DNA of 64,000 nt, from the NCBI GenBank assembly GCA_964527565.1, contig CAZGOY010000002.1, positions 1-64,000 of the forward strand, written 5' to 3'. Origin of the DNA: JAGXQV01 sp964527565. Lineage in GTDB: Bacteria; Pseudomonadota; Gammaproteobacteria; Burkholderiales; Sulfuricellaceae. The notes beneath the pieces are model-generated. The model ran no database searches. It was not told the origin of the DNA and worked only from the letters and a program-made list of their open reading frames with translations. Made by a program: the position numbers and the translations under genes. Of the stretch, positions 33,671-42,127 are shown piece after piece. How positions within the stretch are numbered: position 1 is the first letter of the stretch; every line of letters starts with the position of its first letter.

Positions 33671-34621
33671 TTATTCCATGAACAAGGAGCTGACCGAATC
33701 CTCGTTGCTGATTCTTCTCATCGTCTCAGCCAGCAGTTCCGCCACGGAAAGCTGGCGGATGCGCCCGCACGACCTGACATCTTCGCGCAGGGGAATGGTG
33801 TCGGTGACGATCAGTTCGTCCAGTTGCGAATTCTGGACACGCTCGACGGCGGTGCCGGACAATACCGCGTGGGTACAGTAGGCCACCACTTTTTCGGCGC
33901 CGTGTTCCTTCAGTGCGGCGGCAGCCTCGCACAGCGTATTGGCGGTATCCACCAGATCGTCCATCAGCACGCAGGTGCGGCCCTTTACATCACCGATGAT
34001 GTGCATCACCTTGGCCACGTTAGGCTTGGGACGGCGTTTGTCGATAATCGCCAGGTCCACGTCCAGGCGCTTGGCCAGGGCGCGGGCGCGCACCACGCCG
34101 CCGACGTCCGGGGAGACCACGATGAGGTTGGGATAATTGGATTTCCACACATCACTGAGCGTGATCGGCGCGGCGTAGATATTATCGACTGGGATGTCGA
34201 AAAACCCCTGGATCTGGTCGGCGTGCAAATCCATGGTCAACATGCGGTCCACACCGACACTTTGCAGCATATTGGCCACCACCTTGGCGGTAATCGCCAC
34301 GCGCGCCGAACGGGGGCGGCGATCCTGTCGGGCGTAACCAAAATAGGGAATGGCTGCGGTAATGCGCCCGGCGGAAGAGCGTTTCAGGGCATCGACCATC
34401 ACCAGCACTTCCATCAAGGTGTCGTTGGTCGGCGCGCAGGTCGATTGCAGCACGAAAACATCCTTGCCGCGTACATTTTCGAGGATTTCCACCATCACCT
34501 CGCCGTCGCTGAAGCGACCGACGGTGGCGCGACCCAAGCCTTTGTTAAGGTGACGCGCAACATCCTCGGCGAGCTTGGGATTGGCGTTGCCGGTAAAAAC
34601 CATCATGCTACCGTAACCCAT
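33671..34621 (-). CDS. prs: ribose-phosphate pyrophosphokinase
   Basis: 316 residues. PRPP synthase hallmarks: GRFSDGEVMVEI, YFGYARQDRRPRSARVAITAK (ATP loop), MDLHADQIQGFFDIPVDN and the PRPP loop VLMDDLVDTANT. Makes PRPP from ribose 5-phosphate and ATP for nucleotides, His and Trp. GGGAG precedes the ATG. It lies immediately after a terminator and tRNA-Gln. Confidence 0.96.
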   Translation of the reverse strand: MGYGSMMVFTGNANPKLAEDVARHLNKGLGRATVGRFSDGEVMVEILENVRGKDVFVLQSTCAPTNDTLMEVLVMVDALKRSSAGRITAAIPYFGYARQDRRPRSARVAITAKVVANMLQSVGVDRMLTMDLHADQIQGFFDIPVDNIYAAPITLSDVWKSNYPNLIVVSPDVGGVVRARALAKRLDVDLAIIDKRRPKPNVAKVMHIIGDVKGRTCVLMDDLVDTANTLCEAAAALKEHGAEKVVAYCTHAVLSGTAVERVQNSQLDELIVTDTIPLREDVRSCGRIRQLSVAELLAETMRRISNEDSVSSLFME

Positions 34622-34656
34622 GCTGGCTCCCTCTGCTGTTTTCCCTGCGAAAAATT

Positions 34657-34680
34657 ATGGGCGGGTAAAAACCCGCCCAT
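34657..34680 (-). terminator. hairpin terminator between tRNA-Gln and prs
   Basis: A perfect 10-bp stem ATGGGCGGGT / ACCCGCCCAT with a 4-base loop, followed on the minus strand by AATTTTT. It lies 3 bp after the tRNA CCA end and would end or attenuate ispE-tRNA transcripts before prs. Confidence 0.8.
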
Positions 34681-34683
34681 GTC

Positions 34684-34758
34684 TGGCTGGGGAGGTAGGG
34701 ATCGAACCTACGAATGCCGGAATCAAAATCCGGTGCCTTACCACTTGGCGACTCCCCA
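34684..34758 (-). tRNA. tRNA-Gln (UUG)
   Basis: 75 bases read on the minus strand with encoded CCA. Acceptor arms TGGGGAG / CTCCCCA, anticodon stem CCGGA / TCCGG around loop TTTTGAT (anticodon TTG), T-arm GTAGGTTCGATCCCTAC. It follows ispE by a single base, so the two must be on one transcript or the tRNA has a promoter inside ispE. Confidence 0.97.
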
Positions 34759-34759
34759 A

Positions 34760-35629
34760 TTAACTTGTAAAACTCCACAAGGGATGCTGATCCAGCCCCC
34801 TCGCGACAAATCCATTCATGCCGTCCGACCGACGCGCGAAAACGGCGCGCGCTTCCTGTTCGGTGGCAAAACCGGCAAACACGCAGGCGCCGGATCCCGT
34901 CATGCGCGCATCACCGAATTTTTCGAGCCAGGCGAGCGTTTCGGCGACCTGCGGATATTTCCGGCAGACCACCGCTTGCAGGTCATTGCGGCACTGTTTG
35001 CCGGGAGCGGGATCGTTACAATCCTGCCCCCTCAAAAAGGCCGCCATTGTGATGGGAATCGTGTCACGTGTCAATTCCCGGCTCGCAAAAATTTCCGCCG
35101 TCGGCACCGCGACGGGCGGGGTCAGCACCACGTACCAGGCGGGCGGCAGGACGACCGGCTGGAGAATTTCCCCCACGCCTTCGGCGAAAGCGCTTTGCCC
35201 GAAGACGAACACCGGCACGTCTGCCCCCAGCTTGAGCCCCAGGTGTTGCAAGGCGGCGCGATCCAGATTCAGGCTCCACAGGCGGTTGAGCGCCAGCAGC
35301 GTGGTCGCTGCATCGGAGCTGCCGCCGCCGAGCCCGCCCCCCATCGGCAGGCGCTTCTCCAGCGTAATGTCCACGCCCAGCCGACAGCCGCTCGCATCCT
35401 GCAACAGGCGCGCGGCGCGCACGCACAGGTCGCGCTCGGGGTCGAGACCGGGCAGGGAATTGACGCGGCGCACCGCGCCGTCCTCACGCACGGCAAACGT
35501 CAGGCTATCGCCGAAATCGACGAAGCGGAACACGCTCTGCAACAGATGGTAGCCGTCTGCACGGCGCCCCACGACGTGCAGGAACAGGTTGAGCTTGGCG
35601 GGGGCGGGATAGGTGGCGGCGCCGTTCAT
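34760..35629 (-). CDS. ispE: 4-diphosphocytidyl-2-C-methyl-D-erythritol kinase
   Basis: 289 residues. GHMP kinase motifs: PAPAKLNLFLHVVGRRADGYH, the ATP loop PMGGGLGGGSSDAATTL and ARMTGSGACVFAGF. Fourth enzyme of the MEP isoprenoid pathway. ATG 35629 overlaps the lolB stop (ATGA), giving the usual lolB-ispE coupling. Confidence 0.96.
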   Translation of the reverse strand: MNGAATYPAPAKLNLFLHVVGRRADGYHLLQSVFRFVDFGDSLTFAVREDGAVRRVNSLPGLDPERDLCVRAARLLQDASGCRLGVDITLEKRLPMGGGLGGGSSDAATTLLALNRLWSLNLDRAALQHLGLKLGADVPVFVFGQSAFAEGVGEILQPVVLPPAWYVVLTPPVAVPTAEIFASRELTRDTIPITMAAFLRGQDCNDPAPGKQCRNDLQAVVCRKYPQVAETLAWLEKFGDARMTGSGACVFAGFATEQEARAVFARRSDGMNGFVARGLDQHPLWSFTS

Positions 35630-36279
35630 TCCGGCAACTCCCAATGGTCGATCACCAGGCGCACCTCGATCTCGTTGCCGTACACGGCTTCCAGGCGTCC
35701 CGGCAACGCCGTGCCGCGCACCACCCGGTAGCGTTCGAGATCGACCTGCCAGCCGTCCTGGACAAGGCGCGACAATTGCCCGTCCGCACCCAGAATTTCC
35801 CGCGCCGCGCCGCCCGGCGCGGCGCGGCCGAGCACCCAGTGTTCCAACCCGCGCAAGGGCAAGGACCAGCCCAGCGTTTCCTGCGTCAGCGCTTCGACGC
35901 TGGCGGCACGATAGGTCTTGTCGTCCGCCGCCGTCAGCACCACGCCGTCGGCATCGCGCACGATGCGCGCCACACCCTGTCCGAGCGGCGACTGGAGCAG
36001 CACTTCGTCGCGCACGCCATCGTGATTCCAGCGCAGGGAGCCGGAGAACCCCTGCCCCTCGTGCTTGACGGCGATACGCCCGGCCAAGTGAAACGCAGTG
36101 ATGCGCTGGTGCGCGGCGGACGCGGCCTGAAGCGTCGGCGGCACCGGCACGGCGGCGCAGCCGTTCAGCAACAGCGCGGCAAACAATACAAGACGAATGG
36201 CGTTAACGTGAAAAACAGCGGCGGTTCCGCCAAAATCCTCGGGGACAAGCCCCCTCCTACGCCATGACGCTTTTATCAT
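35626..36279 (-). CDS. lolB: outer-membrane lipoprotein insertion protein LolB
   Basis: About 217 residues. Lipobox LLLNGC, then the LolB fold (FHLAGRIAVKHEGQGFSGSLRWNH, LLQSPLGQGVARI). It accepts lipoproteins from LolA at the outer membrane. The start is uncertain: ATG 36279 gives a 40-residue leader whose first part is encoded by a REP-like hairpin (AGGGGGCTTGTCCCC region, about 36235-36265). A non-ATG start nearer the lipobox is plausible. Alternative GTG at 36294. Confidence 0.88.
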   Translation of the reverse strand: MIKASWRRRGLVPEDFGGTAAVFHVNAIRLVLFAALLLNGCAAVPVPPTLQAASAAHQRITAFHLAGRIAVKHEGQGFSGSLRWNHDGVRDEVLLQSPLGQGVARIVRDADGVVLTAADDKTYRAASVEALTQETLGWSLPLRGLEHWVLGRAAPGGAAREILGADGQLSRLVQDGWQVDLERYRVVRGTALPGRLEAVYGNEIEVRLVIDHWELPE

Positions 36280-36309
36280 TAGTTGGGGTAACACCAGCCG
36301 CCATGACCG

Positions 36310-38202
36310 TTAACGGGATTTGAAACGCTTGAGAACATCCAGCAAGGCCTCGTTTTCCGGGTGCTCCTTCAAGGCGGCCTGCCAGACCTTGCCGGCTTCT
36401 TCCCGATTGCCCAGCGCCCACAGTACTTCGCCGAGATGGGCGGCGATTTCCGGGTCGGGCTGCTCGGCGTAGGCGCGGCGCAGGTAGGCCAGCGCCTTGT
36501 CGAGCGTGCCCTGGCGGTAGAGCACCCAGCCCATGCTATCCATGATGAAGGGATCGTTGGGAGTCAGCTCAAGCGCCTTTTCGATCAGTTTCGCAGCCTC
36601 CTCAAGGCGCTCGCCGCGAGCGGCAAAAGTGTAGCCGAGCGCATTGTAAGCATGGGCGTAATCGGGCTTGATCTGGATGAGCTTGCGCAGATCCTGCTCT
36701 AGCAGATCCAGCCGCCCGACCTTTTCCGCCACCATAGCGCGGTCGTACAGCAGGTCGGGGTAATTCGGCAGCTTTTCCAGCGAACGCGTCAGCAAATCGA
36801 AGGCTTCCTGATAAGCCTTGGTGGCGCGCAATATCTGGGCTTCGGCGAGAATCACCTGCACCCGCTGCTGGTTGGACTGGACCGGGATTTGCCGCAAATG
36901 CTGCACGGCTTCTGGAACGCGATTCTGTTTGGCCAGCATGGCAGCGGATTTGAGCTGCGCGGTAAGGTAATGCTCGCCCGGCGTGATGCTGCCATACCAG
37001 TTGGCTGCCTCGCTCCAGTTGCGGCGCTCCTCCTCAAGCTGCCCGAGGTAGCCGCGCACCGCGTTGGGATCGCGGTATTTCTCATCAAGGGCGCGCTTCA
37101 GGTAGACCGCACCCTTGTCGAAATCCCGCAACTGCATGGAGAGCAAGCCCAGCGCCACGCTCACTTCGGCATTGCCGGGAAAATCGGCCACCAGTTTTTC
37201 GAACTGGCTGCGCGCTTCGGCATATTGCTTTTCCGCCACCAGGCCGCGCGCATAGGCCAGGCGCACGTCGAGCGCGCGCGGGAAGCGCTCCAGGTATTCC
37301 CGATAAAACTCCAGCGCCTGCGCCGCCGAAGCGCGCTGTAAAATCTGCCCGCGAAACAGGGCGCCGACTTCCCAGCCGGGACGCAGGCGCATGGCCTCGA
37401 CCACCGCGTTCAGCGCCTTTTCGTCCTGTTCCGCGCCCCAAGCGGCCTGGGCCACGGCGAAATGTGCTTCGGGCAGCGCGGGATAGGCGGCGGCGAGTTC
37501 CTCGACTAGCGCCAGCACCGCAGTCTTGCTGGCCTGGCGCGCCAATACCTGGTGCAGGCTGAGGAAGGCCGCGCCGACCTTGCTGCCTTCGTCCGCCAGC
37601 AGGCGTTCCAGATGCACCTTGGCCTCATCCAGTTGCCCGCTGCCGACCAGCAAGGCGGTGATGGTCTGGCGCGCACGCGCCTCGGACGGATCGAGGATCA
37701 GCCACAGGCGTGCCGCCTCCAGCGCACGTGCTTCCATGCGCGCCTGCAAGGCCAGTTCGGTGGCGCGCCTGGCGAGGCGCGGGTCGCGCGTATTTTTCGC
37801 CAGGTCGAGAATCCCTTCCGCCGCCAGGGTAGGCTGGCCGCGCTGACCAGCGATTTCCGATGCCAGAAACTGGTAGAGCGTCTGGGAGGTCAATTCCAGC
37901 TTCGGCAACTCAACTCCCGGCTTGGCCGGGGAAGAAGCGCCGACTTGCAGCTGCGCATGATGCGGCGTATCGGGAATGGGGGCGGTAGTGGCTCCCGGCG
38001 CTGGCGCGGTAATAGCTTCCGGCGTTGGCGCGGCAGATGGAACGGAAGCGCCTGAAACTACGGGCACAGCGGGCACGACGGGCACGGCGGCAACAGCGGG
38101 AACCGTCGGCGTATCCGGCATTTTGGCCGGCTGTTGCGCGCACGCCGTCAGCAACGCGGGCAGGAGCAGCAGGGACAACCTGAGAGGGATGTGGAGCGGC
38201 AT
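36310..38202 (-). CDS. TPR-repeat lipoprotein
   Basis: 630 residues: lipoprotein signal with LLTACAQQ, a low-complexity Pro/Val/Ala stretch (about 25-85), then an almost continuous array of about 14 TPR-like repeats (e.g. KPDYAHAYNALGYTFAARGERLEEAAKLIEKAL, ELTPNDPFIMDSMGWVLYRQGTLDKAL). Outer-membrane TPR scaffolds of this kind lie upstream of lolB in many betaproteobacteria; the partner is unknown. Confidence 0.85.
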   Translation of the reverse strand: MPLHIPLRLSLLLLPALLTACAQQPAKMPDTPTVPAVAAVPVVPAVPVVSGASVPSAAPTPEAITAPAPGATTAPIPDTPHHAQLQVGASSPAKPGVELPKLELTSQTLYQFLASEIAGQRGQPTLAAEGILDLAKNTRDPRLARRATELALQARMEARALEAARLWLILDPSEARARQTITALLVGSGQLDEAKVHLERLLADEGSKVGAAFLSLHQVLARQASKTAVLALVEELAAAYPALPEAHFAVAQAAWGAEQDEKALNAVVEAMRLRPGWEVGALFRGQILQRASAAQALEFYREYLERFPRALDVRLAYARGLVAEKQYAEARSQFEKLVADFPGNAEVSVALGLLSMQLRDFDKGAVYLKRALDEKYRDPNAVRGYLGQLEEERRNWSEAANWYGSITPGEHYLTAQLKSAAMLAKQNRVPEAVQHLRQIPVQSNQQRVQVILAEAQILRATKAYQEAFDLLTRSLEKLPNYPDLLYDRAMVAEKVGRLDLLEQDLRKLIQIKPDYAHAYNALGYTFAARGERLEEAAKLIEKALELTPNDPFIMDSMGWVLYRQGTLDKALAYLRRAYAEQPDPEIAAHLGEVLWALGNREEAGKVWQAALKEHPENEALLDVLKRFKSR

Positions 38203-38307
38203 GGGGATATTAGGAGGATGGTTTTCTCGGAAATGCCTGTATTATCTGGTTCGCCATATTAGGCTATATTCCCCGTTTTTCAAAGTTGCCCAAGCCCCCA
38301 TCACACC

Positions 38308-39030
38308 ATGCCCCAGACCGCCCTCAGTGCCATTCGTCTGTGCCGCCATTTCGGCGCACGCCGCGCCGTGCGCGACATCGGCATCGAACTGAAGCCAGGC
38401 GAAGTGCTGGGGCTGCTCGGCCAGAACGGCGCCGGGAAATCGACTGTCATGCAAATGCTTGCCGGAACGCTGGCGCCCTCCGGCGGCGAGGTATTCATCG
38501 GTGGAATCAGCCTGGCCGCGAATCCGGCTGCGGCCAAGGCGCACCTGGGCTACCTGCCGGAACATCCGCCGCTCTACGTGGACATGCGCGTCGACGACTA
38601 CCTGACCTTCGCCGCCCGCTTGCGCCGCGTGGCCGATCCGCTGGCCGCCGCCACCCAGGCCGCAGCGCGTTGCGGACTGGCCGATTGCGGCGGGCAGATC
38701 ATCGGGCGGTTGTCCAAGGGCTACCGCCAGCGCGTGGGCATCGCACAGGCCATCGTGCACCGCCCGCGGGTGCTGATCCTGGACGAACCGGGCGGCGGCC
38801 TCGATCCCTTGCAACTGCGCGAGATGCGCGCGCTGATCCGCGAATTGGCGCCTGAAAGCAGCGTGATTTTTTCCACCCACTTCCTGTCCGAAGCGGTGGC
38901 CCTGTGCGACCGCCTGCTCATCCTGCGGGCCGGCGAAAGCGTTTTCAGCGGACACAGCGCCGAGCTGGGCGCGCCGGATGATCTGGAAGAAACCTTCATC
39001 CGCCTGACCAGCGCGGAAAGCCCGTCATGA
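38308..39030 (+). CDS. ABC transporter ATPase (GldA/ABC-2 type)
   Basis: 240 residues. Walker A GQNGAGKST, signature LSKGYRQRVGIAQA, Walker B VLILDEPGGGLDP (with Gly-Gly in place of the usual Thr) and the switch His in IFSTHFL. Divergent from the TPR gene with a 105-bp shared promoter region. Its stop overlaps the permease start (ATGA). Confidence 0.92.
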   Translation: MPQTALSAIRLCRHFGARRAVRDIGIELKPGEVLGLLGQNGAGKSTVMQMLAGTLAPSGGEVFIGGISLAANPAAAKAHLGYLPEHPPLYVDMRVDDYLTFAARLRRVADPLAAATQAAARCGLADCGGQIIGRLSKGYRQRVGIAQAIVHRPRVLILDEPGGGLDPLQLREMRALIRELAPESSVIFSTHFLSEAVALCDRLLILRAGESVFSGHSAELGAPDDLEETFIRLTSAESPS

Positions 39031-41102
39031 TCGCCACCCTCGCCGCCAAGGAATTGAAACACCTGTTCGCCACGCCCCTGGCGTGGTTCACGCTGCTCGG
39101 CGTACAGCTCATCCTGGCCTGGCTGTTTCTCGGCCAGATCGATGCCTGGCTGGCAGTGGAGGCGCAACTGGCGGAACTGGCCAACCCGCCCGGCATCACC
39201 GAAATCATCGTCATGCCGCTGTTCGGCAGCGCCGCCATCCTGCTGATGCTGGTCACCCCCCTGCTCGGCATGAACCTGATCGCCGGGGAGCGGCGCGAGC
39301 GGACATTCGCGCTGTTGCTTTCGGCGCCGCTACCGATGTGGCACATCGTGCTGGGCAAGTTCTTCGGGCTGGCCGCCTTCCTGGCATTGCTCGCCCTGCT
39401 GCCCGCCGCCATGGCCTGCTCTCTCTACCTGGGCGGCGCGCTGGATGGCGGGCTGCTGGCGGCCAACCTGCTCGGCCTGTTGCTGCTGATGTTTTTTTTC
39501 GCTGCCGCGGCGCTGTTCCTCTCCAGCCTCACCGCGCACCCGGCGCTGGCCGCCATCGCCGCGCAGGGGCTGTTCCTCGCCCTGTGGCTGCTCAGCCTGC
39601 CGGCGCAGGAGCCGGACAGCCTGCTGCACGCCTTTTCGCCGCTCAAGCACTTCGAGACGTTCAACCGCGGCCTGGCCGGGGGCGGCGGCGCGCTGGCGCT
39701 GTTGGGCTGCGCCGCCCTGCTGCTGGCGCTGACGGCGTGCCGCCTGGAAAGCGGGCTGCGCGGCTGGAGCCGTGGCCGCAAGCTGTTTGCAGTGGCCGCC
39801 ATCGCCGGGCTGGCGCTGCTGCCGCCCTACGCCCAATGGCATCCCCTCAGCCACGACCTCACGCACAACGGGCGCCACAGCCTGGACCCGGCCAGCCTGG
39901 ACGTGCTGCGACAATTGAACGGCCCGCTTGCCGTCACCGCCTGGGCCTCGCGCCAGGACGCCGAACTGGGCGACATCCGCAAGATCATCCACGATTTTTT
40001 CGTACCCTGGCGCAATGCCAAGCCCGACCTTTCGCTGGCTTTCATCGACCCGGCGGCGGAACCGCAACGGGCGCGCGAGACCGGCATCCTGAGCAACGGG
40101 GAACTGGTGATCGCCTACGGCGGACGCAGCGAACATCTCACCGAACTCAACGAACAGGCGCTCGCCAACGCCCTGCTGCGCCTGGCGCGCAACCGGCCTG
40201 TACAGCTCGGTTTTCTCGACGGCCACGGCGAGCGCGCCTTGCACGGCGGCGCGGCGCACGACCTGGGCAGCTTCGGCAGGCAACTGAAGCAGCGCGGCGT
40301 GCAGGCCCGCCCGGTCGATCTTTCGGATGCCGCAGGCATTCCCCGGCAAATCGACGCGCTGCTGGTCACCACGCCGCAAAACGCCCTGCTGCCGGGTGAA
40401 ATCGAACGGGTGCAGGACTGGCTGGCGCGCGGCGGCAACCTGTTGTGGCTGCTCGAACCGGGCACCCTCAACGGCTTGCAGCCCCTCGCCGAAACGCTGG
40501 GGCTGACGCTCGCGCCGGGCGTGGTGATCGGCGCGGAAACCCGTGGACGCTATGCCTCTCCCGCCGTGGCGCACGTCTCCGCCTGGGGAAGGCACCCGGT
40601 GACCGAGCGTTTCGCGCTCACCAGCGTGTTTCCCGATGCGCGGCAGCTTGGTTTCAGCGAAGCGGCTTTCAACGAGGACAGCGGCTGGCACGTCACCCCC
40701 CTGGCGGAATCCTCCGCGCAAAGCTGGGTGGAAACCGGCAGCACAGCCAGTCCCGCCTTTGATGCGCAACGCGACGTTTCCGGCCCGCTGATTCTCGCCG
40801 CCGCCCTGGAGCGCAGCGTCGAAGACCGCCGCCAGCGCGTCGCCGTGATCGGCAGCGCGGCTTTCCTGAGCAATGCCTGGCTCGGTCTGGGCGGCAATCT
40901 CGATTTCGGCGTGAGCCTGGTCAACTGGCTGTCGGGAGACGACGCGCTGGTCGCCATCGCCCCCCGCAGCACCCGCGACGCGCGCCTGGATTTGAGCCGG
41001 AACGCGGCGAACGCCATCGGCGCAGCCTTCCTCGTGCTCCTGCCGCTGGTCTTCCTCGGCGCGGGTGTGCGTGTCTGGTGGCGGCGGCGCCACCTGCATT
41101 GA
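39027..41102 (+). CDS. ABC permease fused to GldG-like domain
   Basis: 691 residues. The N-terminal part (about 1-245) is an ABC-2 permease with six helices; after a connecting helix, the C-terminal part (about 265-670) is the GldG/ABC_transp_aux periplasmic domain (VQLGFLDGHGERAL, WLARGGNLLWLLEPG), closed by a last membrane helix. It equals Bacteroidetes GldF and GldG in one chain. Such exporters outside gliding bacteria have no proven substrate. Confidence 0.88.
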   Translation: MIATLAAKELKHLFATPLAWFTLLGVQLILAWLFLGQIDAWLAVEAQLAELANPPGITEIIVMPLFGSAAILLMLVTPLLGMNLIAGERRERTFALLLSAPLPMWHIVLGKFFGLAAFLALLALLPAAMACSLYLGGALDGGLLAANLLGLLLLMFFFAAAALFLSSLTAHPALAAIAAQGLFLALWLLSLPAQEPDSLLHAFSPLKHFETFNRGLAGGGGALALLGCAALLLALTACRLESGLRGWSRGRKLFAVAAIAGLALLPPYAQWHPLSHDLTHNGRHSLDPASLDVLRQLNGPLAVTAWASRQDAELGDIRKIIHDFFVPWRNAKPDLSLAFIDPAAEPQRARETGILSNGELVIAYGGRSEHLTELNEQALANALLRLARNRPVQLGFLDGHGERALHGGAAHDLGSFGRQLKQRGVQARPVDLSDAAGIPRQIDALLVTTPQNALLPGEIERVQDWLARGGNLLWLLEPGTLNGLQPLAETLGLTLAPGVVIGAETRGRYASPAVAHVSAWGRHPVTERFALTSVFPDARQLGFSEAAFNEDSGWHVTPLAESSAQSWVETGSTASPAFDAQRDVSGPLILAAALERSVEDRRQRVAVIGSAAFLSNAWLGLGGNLDFGVSLVNWLSGDDALVAIAPRSTRDARLDLSRNAANAIGAAFLVLLPLVFLGAGVRVWWRRRHLH

Positions 41103-41104
41103 CC

Positions 41105-41920
41105 ATGCCGGAACTCCCCGAAGTCGAAATCACCCGCCGCGGCCTGGAGCCGCATCTGAGCGGCCAGCGTATCGGCGGCGCGGTCATCCGCGATGGGCGC
41201 CTGCGCCAGCCCACCCCCGCAGACCTGCCCGCACTGCTGGCGGGAAGGCCACTGCGCAGCGTCGCACGGCGCGGTAAATACCTGTTGCTGGATTGCACCG
41301 GCGGCTGGCTGATCGTGCACCTCGGCATGTCCGGCAGCCTGCGCGTGCTGCCCGCCGCCACCCCGCCGGAAAAACACGATCATTTCGACCTGGTGCTGGA
41401 AAACGGCGTCTGCATGCGCCTGCGCGACCCGCGCCGCTTCGGCCTGATCCTGTGGACGGCGGACGATCCCCTGCGCCACCCGCTGCTCAAAGGGCTGGGC
41501 GTGGAGCCGCTGGACGAAACCTTCGACGGCGGCTGGCTGCACCGCGCCAGCCGGGGCCGCAAAACCGCCGTCAAGCCCTGGCTGATGGATGGCCGCTTCG
41601 TGGTGGGCGTAGGCAACATCTACGCCAGCGAAGCCCTGTTCCGCGCAGGCATCGACCCGCGCACCGCCTGCGGACGCATCGGCAGGCAACGCTACGACCT
41701 GCTCGCCGCGCGCATCCGCGAAACCCTGAACGACGCACTGGCCGCCGGCGGCAGCAGCCTGCGCGACTTCTGCGACAGCGACGGCAACCCCGGCTATTTC
41801 CAGCAACAATATTTCGTCTACGGGCGCGACGGACAACCCTGCCGGGTGTGCGGCGAGCCCATAGCCACCCTGCGGCAGGGACAACGCTCGACGTTTTATT
41901 GTCCGCGCTGTCAGAGGTGA
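41105..41920 (+). CDS. mutM: formamidopyrimidine-DNA glycosylase
   Basis: 271 residues beginning MPELPEVEITRRGL: catalytic Pro2 and Glu3, Lys in ARRGKYLLL, the H2TH Asn in VVGVGNIYASEALF, and a C-terminal four-Cys zinc finger (CRVCG, CPRC). It removes 8-oxoguanine and FaPy lesions. ATG 41105 is fixed by the need for Pro2. Follows the GldG-like gene by 2 bp. Confidence 0.96.
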   Translation: MPELPEVEITRRGLEPHLSGQRIGGAVIRDGRLRQPTPADLPALLAGRPLRSVARRGKYLLLDCTGGWLIVHLGMSGSLRVLPAATPPEKHDHFDLVLENGVCMRLRDPRRFGLILWTADDPLRHPLLKGLGVEPLDETFDGGWLHRASRGRKTAVKPWLMDGRFVVGVGNIYASEALFRAGIDPRTACGRIGRQRYDLLAARIRETLNDALAAGGSSLRDFCDSDGNPGYFQQQYFVYGRDGQPCRVCGEPIATLRQGQRSTFYCPRCQR

Positions 41921-42095
41921 GGCATCCGGGAAACCCGGCGCAGTATTTCTGACGGGTGCGGCTTGCGGGGAAGTGAAATATTGCGTTTAATCCATGTCAG
42001 AAATGCTCGAATTGGCGGGGCAGGCATGCCGGGGGGGGAACTGGAGATTGTCCTGATATAAATTTATTACTTTGATTTTAAATGGGAAACTCAAC

Positions 42096-42119
42096 AACTA
42101 CCAGCTAAAGCTGGTGGTT
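42096..42119 (+). mobile_element. hairpin resembling an IS200/IS605 end
   Basis: TCAACAACTACCAGCTAAAGC then TGGTGGTTT forms a 10-bp stem (one G-T pair) with loop TAAA, preceded by TCAAC. IS200/IS605 ends carry such subterminal hairpins next to a short cleavage motif. No tnpA or tnpB lies nearby, so this would be an orphan end. The surrounding 41921-42127 holds nothing else I can name. Confidence 0.35.
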
Positions 42120-42127
42120 TGAACCAA

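Noticed and set aside
33614..35731. 705-codon plus-strand frame over prs, tRNA-Gln and ispE
   Set aside because: It reads through the tRNA and opposite two universally conserved genes; a chance frame.
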